A stretch of 64,000 nt of DNA, from NCBI GenBank assembly GCA_030041985.1, contig JASIAM010000137.1, forward strand, positions 1 through 64,000. The letters run 5' to 3'. Positions 8,223-15,318 of the stretch are shown here, in pieces. The notes beneath the pieces were generated by a model. The model was not told the origin of the DNA, searched no databases, and was given only the letters and a program-made list of their open reading frames with translations. The DNA is from Bryobacteraceae bacterium. Its GTDB lineage: Bacteria; Acidobacteriota; Terriglobia; Bryobacterales; Bryobacteraceae. How positions within the stretch are numbered: the stretch's first letter is position 1; the number at the start of each line of letters is the position of its first letter. A program made the translations under genes and the position numbers.

Positions 8223-9191
8223 ATGAATTATCCCCTCACTGGATACCACCACATTACAGCTTGCGCCGCTGGCGCCCAGGACGACGTCAACTTTTTTACT
8301 CAGATCGTTGGCTTGCGCATGGCCAAGCAGACCGTCCTCATGGACGGAAAAATTCCCATCTATCACCTCTATTACTCCAACGCCAAAATCGAGCCCGGCT
8401 CCATCATGACCTCGTTCCCCTATAGCCGCCTGCAGGGGCGTAAGGGTTCAGGCCAGGTATCCTCTACTGCGTTTACCGTCGCGCGCGGCTCGCTGCCCTT
8501 CTGGAGCGATCACCTGCGCCGCCAAAAAATTCCGCAGCAGCCCGCGGCGGAGCGCTTCGGCCAGAAGTTCATTCGCTTCTCTCATCCCGCCGGATTGGAC
8601 TTCGAAGTAATCGAGGATAAAGACGATACGCGCGAGGCGTGGAATATGCCCGATATCCCGCTCAGCGAAGCCGTGCACGGTTTTCACGGCTCCGTCCTCT
8701 CCGTGCGCGAGGTTCCGGAAACCGAACGATTCTTCATCGAAGCCCTGGGTTTCCGCAAGACCGGTGTGGACGGCAATTATCACCGTTTCGAAACTGGTGT
8801 GGGCGGCGCAAACCGCACTGTGACGCTGCTGCATGAACCCGATCGCCCCGCCGGAAGCTGGACTTTCGGCGCCGGCACCGTGCATCACATCGCCCTCTGG
8901 GGAGCCGATGATGCCGCGCTCGCGCAGCAGAAGGCCATCTACGAGGAACTAGGTTACACCGACGCCTCCGAAATCAAGGACCGCTTCTACTTTCACTCCA
9001 TGTACTGCCGCTGTCCGGGTGGCATCCTGGTGGAAAGCTGCTGCAACGTCCCCGGGGGTTTCGAAAAGGACGAAGATGCGAAGACCCTCGGCACCGAACT
9101 GCATCTGCCACCATGGTGGACCGGGCGCAAGGAAGAAATGATGGCTTCGCTCGAACCCATCCGCGTGCCCGAAACCGCCACGCCGCACTAA
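8223..9191 (+). CDS. Ring-cleaving dioxygenase-like VOC protein (MhqO/PcpA type)
   Basis: About 322 residues starting at the ATG at 8223, which has GGAAGGAA upstream; an in-frame ATG at 8127 lies at the -10 box and is rejected. Two vicinal-oxygen-chelate modules are visible. The first begins Y-H-H-I-T-A and the second holds H-H-I-A-L-W, and G-I-L-V-E-S supplies the usual Glu, giving the two-His one-Glu metal site of Fe(II) extradiol and hydroquinone dioxygenases. It is cytosolic, with no signal peptide. It heads an operon with DUF6152, a MetE-like protein and two GHWEGD proteins, which may point to aromatic or quinone turnover. The substrate is not known. Confidence 0.85.
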   Translation: MNYPLTGYHHITACAAGAQDDVNFFTQIVGLRMAKQTVLMDGKIPIYHLYYSNAKIEPGSIMTSFPYSRLQGRKGSGQVSSTAFTVARGSLPFWSDHLRRQKIPQQPAAERFGQKFIRFSHPAGLDFEVIEDKDDTREAWNMPDIPLSEAVHGFHGSVLSVREVPETERFFIEALGFRKTGVDGNYHRFETGVGGANRTVTLLHEPDRPAGSWTFGAGTVHHIALWGADDAALAQQKAIYEELGYTDASEIKDRFYFHSMYCRCPGGILVESCCNVPGGFEKDEDAKTLGTELHLPPWWTGRKEEMMASLEPIRVPETATPH

Positions 9192-9226
9192 TCCGCCACG
9201 GCGCATTACTATAGGAAGGGTACTCT

Positions 9227-9649
9227 ATGAACACCAGATGCACCGTTTTGGCGGGCCTCGCCGGCCTCTTTCTCGCCGCTTTGCCCGTAGCCGCGCACCA
9301 CTCCTTCGCCGCCGAATACGACGGTTCGAAACCAGTCACTTTGAAAGGCAAAGTGACCCAGGTGGAGTGGATCAATCCGCACTCGTGGATCCATGTCGAT
9401 GTGGTTGGCGACGATGGAAAAGTGGTGAACTGGTCCTGCGAAACCGCGCCGCCCAATGGCCTTTACCGGCAGGGCTGGAGGCGGGATACGCTCAAACAGG
9501 GAGACGAGGTGGTCATTGAAGGCTTTCTTGCCAAAGATGGCTCCCACACCATGACTGCGCGTATGGTGCAGACCCCGGATGGAAGAAGATTATTTGCCGG
9601 GTCCGCCACCGATGGCGGTCCACAGGCCCAGAAACCGAACGATAAATGA
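9227..9649 (+). CDS. DUF6152 family periplasmic protein (paralogue)
   Basis: 140 residues, RBS AGGAAGGG. The signal peptide ends L-P-V-A-A, so the mature chain should start H-H-S-F-A-A-E-Y-D, exactly as in the copy at 4120. The core repeats W-I-N-P-H-S-W-I-H-V-D-V and W-S-C-E-T-A-P-P-N-G. It differs from the other copy by a Cys in the W-S-C-E stretch. Its stop overlaps the next gene's start (ATGA), so translation is coupled to the MetE-like gene. Function unknown. Confidence 0.87.
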   Translation: MNTRCTVLAGLAGLFLAALPVAAHHSFAAEYDGSKPVTLKGKVTQVEWINPHSWIHVDVVGDDGKVVNWSCETAPPNGLYRQGWRRDTLKQGDEVVIEGFLAKDGSHTMTARMVQTPDGRRLFAGSATDGGPQAQKPNDK

Positions 9650-10812
9650 AAATTGGTACAGAACGTATTCTCACCACCCACGTGGGTAGCCTGCCGCGGC
9701 CGCAGGATGTAGTCGATTGTCTTTTTGCCGAGGACCGCGGCGAGCCAGTCGATCCTCAGATCTTCGATTCCACCTTGCGCCGCGCTGTCGCCGCCGTCGT
9801 CGCCCGTCAGTCGGAAGCCGGCGTGGATGTGGTCAGCGATGGCGAAATGGGCAAGATCAGCTACGCCACCTACATCCGCCACCGCCTCACCGGTTTCGAT
9901 GGCGATTCCGCCCGGCCCACACCGCAGGATCTGGATGACTTCCCCGAGTTTCGCGACCGCCTGGTGAAAGCCGGCGCCTCCGCCACCTACAAGCGCCCCG
10001 TCTGCAAAGGACCCATCGCGGTCAAATCGCTCGAACCCCTGCGCCACGATATCGCCCGCTTCCAGGACGCTCTTTCGCGCTCGCGCGTGACGGAGGCTTT
10101 CATGAACTCCGTCTCTCCTGGCACGATTGCCGTCTTTCAACCCAATGAATATTACTCCACGCACGAGGCGTACGTGGCTGCGCTGGCCGACGCCATGCGC
10201 GCCGAGTATGAGACCATCGTGAATTCCGGGCTGCTCCTCCAGTTGGATTGCCCCGATCTGGCCATGGGGCGGCATAGCCGCTTCAAGAATGTGGACGATG
10301 CTCAATTTCTCCGCTGGGCCGAGTTGCATGTGGAGGCCCTCAATCACGCTCTCGCCGATGTCCCGGCGGACCGCGTCCGCTTCCACGTCTGTTGGGGCAA
10401 CTACGAAGGCCCCCACACCCACGACCTGCCGCTCACCACAATTCTCCCCATTGCCTTGAAGGCCAAACCGATGGGCATGTTGCTCGAAGCGGCCAATCCG
10501 CGGCACGAGCATGAGTGGGAAGTTTGGAAGTCGCAGAAGCTCCCCGAGGACAAAGTGCTGATCCCCGGTGTGGTCGCAACCACCTCCAATTACGTCGAAG
10601 CGCCCGAACTCATCGCGCAGCGCATCCTCCATTTCGCCGAACTGGTGGGCCGCGACCGCGTGATTGCCGGCACCGACTGCGGCTTCGGCACATTTGCCGG
10701 TTTCGGCCCCATTTATCCGTCTATCGCCTGGCTGAAAATGCAATCGCTGGCTCGGGGCGCAGCCATGGCCTCCGCGCGTTTGTGGGAACACGCCGACTCG
10801 GCCAGCAGATGA
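9646..10812 (+). CDS. Cobalamin-independent methionine synthase II (MetE C-terminal) family protein
   Basis: 388 residues. It begins T-T-H-V-G-S-L-P-R-P, typical of the MetE/UROD superfamily, and contains D-V-V-S-D-G-E-M-G-K. The zinc-site pattern is visible as F-H-V-C-W-G-N-Y-E-G-P-H and a later G-T-D-C-G-F-G. It is half the length of full MetE and lacks the N-terminal half. Such stand-alone versions include alkyltransferases such as epoxyalkane:coenzyme M transferase, so a methionine role should not be assumed. It is cytosolic and overlaps its neighbours by 4 bp on both sides (ATGA), making cotranslation with secreted partners a marked feature of this operon. Confidence 0.88.
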   Translation: MKIGTERILTTHVGSLPRPQDVVDCLFAEDRGEPVDPQIFDSTLRRAVAAVVARQSEAGVDVVSDGEMGKISYATYIRHRLTGFDGDSARPTPQDLDDFPEFRDRLVKAGASATYKRPVCKGPIAVKSLEPLRHDIARFQDALSRSRVTEAFMNSVSPGTIAVFQPNEYYSTHEAYVAALADAMRAEYETIVNSGLLLQLDCPDLAMGRHSRFKNVDDAQFLRWAELHVEALNHALADVPADRVRFHVCWGNYEGPHTHDLPLTTILPIALKAKPMGMLLEAANPRHEHEWEVWKSQKLPEDKVLIPGVVATTSNYVEAPELIAQRILHFAELVGRDRVIAGTDCGFGTFAGFGPIYPSIAWLKMQSLARGAAMASARLWEHADSASR

Positions 10813-11591
10813 GTGCCAGATCACTAATTGTGGTTACCGCGCTAGCCGTGGCGCTGGTTCAGGTTGCCTCCGCGCAATCGCCGGCCGCCCATTCGCAAAC
10901 GAAAGCCGCTTCCCTTCCCCGATTGCCCGATGGCAAGCCCGACTTGCAAGGCATTTGGGAAGCCCGCAACACGGCCGATGGCAACCTGGAAGCCCACAGC
11001 GCCGGCGCCGGTATCCGCGCGGGCGAAGGCGTAATCGTCGATCCGCCGGATGGCAAAATCCCCTATCAGGCTTGGGCCGCCGCGAAACAGCAGGAGAATT
11101 TCGCCAAACGCGCCATGCTCGACCCGGTCAATCGCTGTTTCCTGCCGGGCGTCCCCCGTATCACCTACATGCATTACCCCTTCCAGATTTTCCAAACGCC
11201 CGAGTTCGTGGCCATCACTTATGAGTACGTGCACGCTTCCCGCACCATCCATATGAAGGGGCCGCATCTGGAGGACATCGCTTTCTGGATGGGCGATTCG
11301 CGCGGCCACTGGGAAGGCGACACCTTGGTGGTTGACGTGGCCGACAATGAACCCGAAACCTGGCTGGACATGTCGGGCAATTTTCACAGCGATGCCCTGC
11401 ACGTGGTAGAACGCTATACCCGAACGTCACTCGATACCTTGCGATACGAGGCTACGATCGAAGATCCCAAGGTGTTTACCAAGCCCTGGAAAATCAGCAT
11501 GCCTCTTTACCGCGACGCCGAAAAGAACGCTCAGCTCTATGAGTACGAGTGCCACGTGTACCGGGAAAAGCAACCGGAGGCCAAAAAGTGA
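10809..11591 (+). CDS. Secreted GHWEGD-family protein (copy 3)
   Basis: 260 residues from the ATG at 10809, which overlaps the upstream stop. The longer open frame that begins inside the MetE-like gene is not used because the signal peptide (S-L-I-V-V-T-A-L-A-V-A-L, ending V-A-S-A-Q) starts here. The family motifs are intact: D-G-K-P-D-L-Q-G-I-W, I-P-Y-Q-A-W-A, C-F-L-P-G-V-P-R, W-M-G-D-S-R-G-H-W-E-G-D and a C-terminal Y-E-C-H-V. It is closer in length and layout to copy 1 than to copies 2 or 4. Confidence 0.86.
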   Translation: MSARSLIVVTALAVALVQVASAQSPAAHSQTKAASLPRLPDGKPDLQGIWEARNTADGNLEAHSAGAGIRAGEGVIVDPPDGKIPYQAWAAAKQQENFAKRAMLDPVNRCFLPGVPRITYMHYPFQIFQTPEFVAITYEYVHASRTIHMKGPHLEDIAFWMGDSRGHWEGDTLVVDVADNEPETWLDMSGNFHSDALHVVERYTRTSLDTLRYEATIEDPKVFTKPWKISMPLYRDAEKNAQLYEYECHVYREKQPEAKK

Positions 11592-12439
11592 ACGCTCGTT
11601 GGGGTCTTATGGCCGCCGCCGCTCTCGGAGCTGCAATGGTGACGCTTGCGCCCTTCGAAATTGCCGCTCAAGGCCGCGGGCGCGGCCAGCGGAAACAGGA
11701 AAAAGCCGGCCCGTTCACCAGGCTGCCCGACGGCAAGCCCAACATGCAGGGCTACTGGGAAACCAGAAACTTTTTCACGGCGTTTGACCTCGAAACCCAC
11801 GAGAAGGCCGAATTCGGCGTCCCCGCCGGTAAGGGCGTGATCATCGATCCGCCCGATGGCAAAATTCCCTATCAGCCCTGGGCCGTCGCCAAGAAAAAAG
11901 ATCTCCTCGAACACCACATGTTCGAGGACCCGCAGGCACACTGCTATCTTTCCGGCGTCCCGCGCCAGATGTACACCCCCTTCGGCTTCCAGATCCTGCA
12001 ACCCTCCGGCTACGTCGTTCTACTGTACGAGGCGTTCCATTCTTACCGCATCATTCCCTTGGACCCCCGCCCCCATATTCCCGCCGCTATCAAGCTGTTC
12101 GAGGGCGATTCCCGCGGACACTGGGAAGGAGACACGCTGGTGGTGGATGTCACCAATCAGAACGAATCCACCTGGTTCGACATGGCCGGCAATTTCCATA
12201 GCGACGCCCTGCATGTCGTCGAGCGGTACACCCCCGTCGACGCCAACACCATCAATTACCAAGCCACCCTCGACGACCCCAAGGTATTCACACGGCCCTT
12301 CACCATCGCTTTCGCGCTCGGCCGCAACCCGCAGGCCGATTACCAGCAAATGGAATACGCGTGCGTCGAAGGGGAAAAGGACCTGCAGCACTACACCGAA
12401 AGCGAAGGCGGCAAACAGAACCCTGCCGCGAAACAGTAG
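11588..12439 (+). CDS. Secreted GHWEGD-family protein (copy 4)
   Basis: About 283 residues from a GTG at 11588 that overlaps the previous stop (GTGA). An ATG at 11609 is an alternative within the signal peptide. Motifs: D-G-K-P-N-M-Q-G-Y-W, I-P-Y-Q-P-W-A, C-Y-L-S-G-V-P-R, F-E-G-D-S-R-G-H-W-E-G-D-T-L and Y-A-C-V-E-G-E-K-D. The usual W-M before G-D-S-R is F-E. It ends the coupled operon; the following 189 bases hold a C-rich run and the promoter region of the ankyrin gene. Confidence 0.85.
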   Translation: MNARWGLMAAAALGAAMVTLAPFEIAAQGRGRGQRKQEKAGPFTRLPDGKPNMQGYWETRNFFTAFDLETHEKAEFGVPAGKGVIIDPPDGKIPYQPWAVAKKKDLLEHHMFEDPQAHCYLSGVPRQMYTPFGFQILQPSGYVVLLYEAFHSYRIIPLDPRPHIPAAIKLFEGDSRGHWEGDTLVVDVTNQNESTWFDMAGNFHSDALHVVERYTPVDANTINYQATLDDPKVFTRPFTIAFALGRNPQADYQQMEYACVEGEKDLQHYTESEGGKQNPAAKQ

Positions 12440-12541
12440 CGCGCCGCTTCCAGCCCCCAATCCCCACCCCCCCCAATCCCGCTCCACCCCCTCGGAGGGG
12501 CCATGCGGTATGGAAGCCAATTTGATACGATATTCGTGTCT

Positions 12542-12566
12542 CTGCGGAATGCATGCATTTTCGCAG
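12542..12566. promoter_or_regulatory. Near-palindrome containing AATGCATGCATT, candidate operator of the ankyrin gene
   Basis: CTGCG (12542-12546) and CGCAG (12562-12566) flank AATGCATGCATT (12548-12559) with a 1-by-2 base asymmetry. A weak -10 (GATATT at 12529-12534, or TACGAT at 12526-12531) lies 13-16 bases before the 12-mer; no good -35 is visible. The 12-mer is identical to that at 8143-8154 and has nearly the same position relative to the promoter. Confidence 0.45.
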
Positions 12567-12628
12567 CCCTCTAGCCGAGACACCATCCGGCGTTGGATAC
12601 TACGGTTTGGGAGCTTGAGGAGTCGGTC

Positions 12629-14347
12629 ATGATACGTTTCCGTTGTGCGGCCGCGATCGCCGCGGTTTCTTTGATGCTGTGCCTGGCCTCTTTCGCCGCC
12701 GAGAGCAGTGCGATTGCCGACGCTGCCATGAGCGGCAACACGAACGCGCTTCATACGCTACTGGCCCGGAAAAATGTGGATGTGAACGCACCCCAGGCTG
12801 ATGGGGCTACTGCCATCCAATGGGCGGCCTATCGCAATGACCTCGAAATGGCGGACATGCTGATTGCCGCTGGCGCTAATGTAAAACTCGCGAATCGGGA
12901 TGGGGTCACTCCCATGTGGCTGGCCGCTCAGAACGGCAACGCCGCCATACTCGAAAAATTACTGGCTGCTGGCGCTGATCCCAATGAGCGCCATACCAAC
13001 GGCGAGACCCCTTTGATGATGGCCGCCAGAACCGGCAGTGTGGCCGCTCTGAACGTCCTCCTCGAACATAAGGCGGATCCGAACCTCACAGAGAATCTGC
13101 GGGGGACCACTGCCTTGATGTGGGCAGCGGAGCAGTCTCATCCGGAAGCTATTAAAATCCTGCTCGCCCATGGCGCGGATTTGAGCGCCACCTCCGCGCC
13201 CGATACCCGCAATTCCCGACTCAATATCGCGCCTACGGTCGCGCAGCGGGCTGCCCAGGATGTGAACATCGGACGGCGCAGGCCTCGCCCGGCGGCCGGC
13301 GCCTTGACAGGCGAAGGCGGAGACGATTTCACGGCCTTTCTTCGCGGGCAAGAGAAAAAAGATGGCGGCGGTTTGACGCCTCTGATCTACGCGGCCCGCG
13401 AAGGCTGCATGGAGTGCGCGAAAATGCTGGTGGAAGCCGGAGCCAACGCCAACCAGAAAAGCAACTACGGTTGGACGCCGCTTCTCACCGCGACCCAGAA
13501 TCGCCACTACCTGCTCGGCGCTTATCTGCTGGACCACGGCGCTGATCCCAACCTTGCCAATAACGGCGGCTGGCGGCCGCTGTACCTCGCTACGGATAAC
13601 CGCAACATCGAAGCCGGCGATTACCCGGTGCGCGCACCCGACATGGACCACCTCGATTTTATTAAGCTACTGATCGCCAAGGGGGCGGATGTCAACGCCC
13701 GGATCTGCGGTGCCGCATCCAGCGAAAAAGACTGTAAAGGCGATACCACCGAGACGCGGACCAACTTCACCATGCAGTGGCTTTATGAAGACGGCGCTAC
13801 TCCTTTCCTGCGCGCCGCGCAATCGGGCGATGTGACTTTGATGAAGCTCCTGCTGGCCCACGGAGCCGATCCCAAAATTCCCACGGCCCACAACGATACC
13901 GCGCTGGCTGTGGCCTCCGGCATCGGTTGGGTAGAGGGCGTCACTTTTGAATGGTCTCCGGAAGAGAGCGTGGAGGCCGTCAAAATGTGCCTCGATCTCG
14001 GCATCGATGTGAACGCCGTTGACGATCAGGGGCGCACCGCGTTACACGGCGCTGCCCACAAGGGCCGCACCGAGGTCATCCAAATCCTGGTAGATCACGG
14101 CGCTAATCTCGAAGCCCACGATTTCGGTAGCCGCGACACCTTCGCGGGCGCAATGAAGGGAAAAACCTGGATTCCTCTCGACTGGGCCAGGGGTCTTGTC
14201 CGTGTCGGCGTCCAGTCCGCCATTGCCCATCCGGACGCGGCAAATCTCCTGGTGAAACTCATGACCGACAAGGGACTCCCGATTCCGCCCCCGCCCACGT
14301 CGTCAATCTGTCTGACCAAAGGCGATAACGGCAACGGCTGCCAGTAG
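12629..14347 (+). CDS. Exported ankyrin-repeat protein
   Basis: About 572 residues from the ATG at 12629 (upstream TTGAGGAG), followed by a signal peptide ending S-F-A-A-E. At least nine ankyrin repeats are visible, for example D-G-A-T-A-I-Q-W-A-A-Y, D-G-V-T-P-M-W-L-A-A-Q, N-G-E-T-P-L-M-M-A-A-R and Q-G-R-T-A-L-H-G-A-A-H. A charged linker (R-R-R-P-R-P-A-A-G) interrupts the array near residue 220. Two Cys lie close together in A-R-I-C-G-A-A-S-S-E-K-D-C. Ankyrin arrays bind proteins; the partner is unknown. Confidence 0.9.
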   Translation: MIRFRCAAAIAAVSLMLCLASFAAESSAIADAAMSGNTNALHTLLARKNVDVNAPQADGATAIQWAAYRNDLEMADMLIAAGANVKLANRDGVTPMWLAAQNGNAAILEKLLAAGADPNERHTNGETPLMMAARTGSVAALNVLLEHKADPNLTENLRGTTALMWAAEQSHPEAIKILLAHGADLSATSAPDTRNSRLNIAPTVAQRAAQDVNIGRRRPRPAAGALTGEGGDDFTAFLRGQEKKDGGGLTPLIYAAREGCMECAKMLVEAGANANQKSNYGWTPLLTATQNRHYLLGAYLLDHGADPNLANNGGWRPLYLATDNRNIEAGDYPVRAPDMDHLDFIKLLIAKGADVNARICGAASSEKDCKGDTTETRTNFTMQWLYEDGATPFLRAAQSGDVTLMKLLLAHGADPKIPTAHNDTALAVASGIGWVEGVTFEWSPEESVEAVKMCLDLGIDVNAVDDQGRTALHGAAHKGRTEVIQILVDHGANLEAHDFGSRDTFAGAMKGKTWIPLDWARGLVRVGVQSAIAHPDAANLLVKLMTDKGLPIPPPPTSSICLTKGDNGNGCQ

Positions 14348-14442
14348 AGTGAAACCGCGGCCAAACGCACCAGTTGTGTAGCGCTGGCGGTCTCCGCCGC
14401 CGGCGCTCTGGGCCATTAAGCCTTTCCCCTAAAGCTGCAAGG

Positions 14443-14472
14443 TTGTCAGCGAAACGGTAGCGCCTGCACAAT
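14443..14472 (+). promoter_or_regulatory. Possible promoter of the TIGR03437-like/kinase unit
   Basis: TTGTCA (14443-14448) and CACAAT (14467-14472) are 18 bases apart, 16 bases before the ATG at 14489. The -10 is a 4/6 match, so this is tentative. An imperfect GC hairpin (GGCGG-TCT-CCGCC) lies just upstream near 14387-14399. Confidence 0.3.
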
Positions 14473-14488
14473 CACAACTAGAGGTGCT

Positions 14489-15235
14489 ATGCACGAGTTG
14501 ACGAATCTGTTGGTGCATCGCTGTTTATTCACGTGGTACGCGATGGCATCCGCTTGCTTTGGCCAAATCACTGGGGTCCCTGGAATCGCCGGTGCTGGCT
14601 ACGCCAATCCATTCCCGCTCCACGTAGCGCCAGGCCAATTGGTCACCATCTATCTCCAGGCCCCATCCGGCGCAAACGTCTCCGCAACCTTCTGGGGCCA
14701 GCAAGCGCAGCCCGATCGCGTTCATATCCTGACTTTGTGCGACTCGATTGAAGGGGGCGAGCCGCCGCTGATCGGTGAGGCGCCTTGCGCGCCGCTCATC
14801 TACCACGGCAATGGGCAACGGGTCTCGTGGCAGAATCCGGCGTCGGTCGGTGAGGAGTTGGTCGCCTACGCTACCGGTCTCGGCCAGACCAACCCGCCGC
14901 TCTCGACCGGCATGCCCGCCGCGAGCAGCAGCCCCGCTCTGTCGTCATTCAACCTAGATTTCAACTACCGCCCCAATGCGCTCGCCACTCAGCCGTCCAC
15001 CGCGGGACCGCCCACCAATCCCCCGCTTTTTGCGGGATCTACGCAAGGCTACGTCGGACTCTATCAGGTCAACTTTACCGTTCCTCCGCCCCCCGCCGGC
15101 CTTGAGCCGTGCTCGAATCTCGATTTCATCGCCGTCGGCCCTGTCGGTGGCCTGGTGTATTCAAACTTCACCGTGAGCGTCGGATCCTTTATCTCGTTCG
15201 ATGGGGCCGGTATATGCGTAACGACTGGTTCATGA
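14489..15235 (+). CDS. TIGR03437-like secreted protein, short form
   Basis: 248 residues, RBS AGAGGT before the ATG. A weak signal peptide ends A-C-F-G-Q. The remainder resembles the acidobacterial C-terminal TIGR03437 module standing alone: V-A-P-G-Q-L-V-T-I-Y-L, E-E-L-V-A-Y-A-T-G-L-G-Q-T-N-P-P and G-L-Y-Q-V-N-F-T-V-P. In other proteins this module sits behind long beta-propeller or repeat regions (compare 41820). Cys pairs are frequent for such a short protein. Its stop overlaps an ATG in the kinase frame (ATGA at 15232). Confidence 0.75.
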   Translation: MHELTNLLVHRCLFTWYAMASACFGQITGVPGIAGAGYANPFPLHVAPGQLVTIYLQAPSGANVSATFWGQQAQPDRVHILTLCDSIEGGEPPLIGEAPCAPLIYHGNGQRVSWQNPASVGEELVAYATGLGQTNPPLSTGMPAASSSPALSSFNLDFNYRPNALATQPSTAGPPTNPPLFAGSTQGYVGLYQVNFTVPPPPAGLEPCSNLDFIAVGPVGGLVYSNFTVSVGSFISFDGAGICVTTGS

Positions 15236-15318
15236 CAGCGCGCAATCCCCGGCCATTTGTCCGTGAAAAGTCTACAATGTATAGAGTCGAAAGCCGCACA
15301 ATTCGAGTGACGGCGGGA

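Noticed and set aside
9463-10824. A 453-codon open frame on the minus strand
   Set aside because: It mirrors the MetE-like and DUF6152 genes, which have clear motifs and coupled starts. High-GC antisense frames of this length are expected, and it shows no recognisable domain.
12455-12500. C-rich stretch before the ankyrin gene as a functional site
   Set aside because: Simple low-complexity sequence in a GC-rich intergenic region; no structure beyond runs of C.
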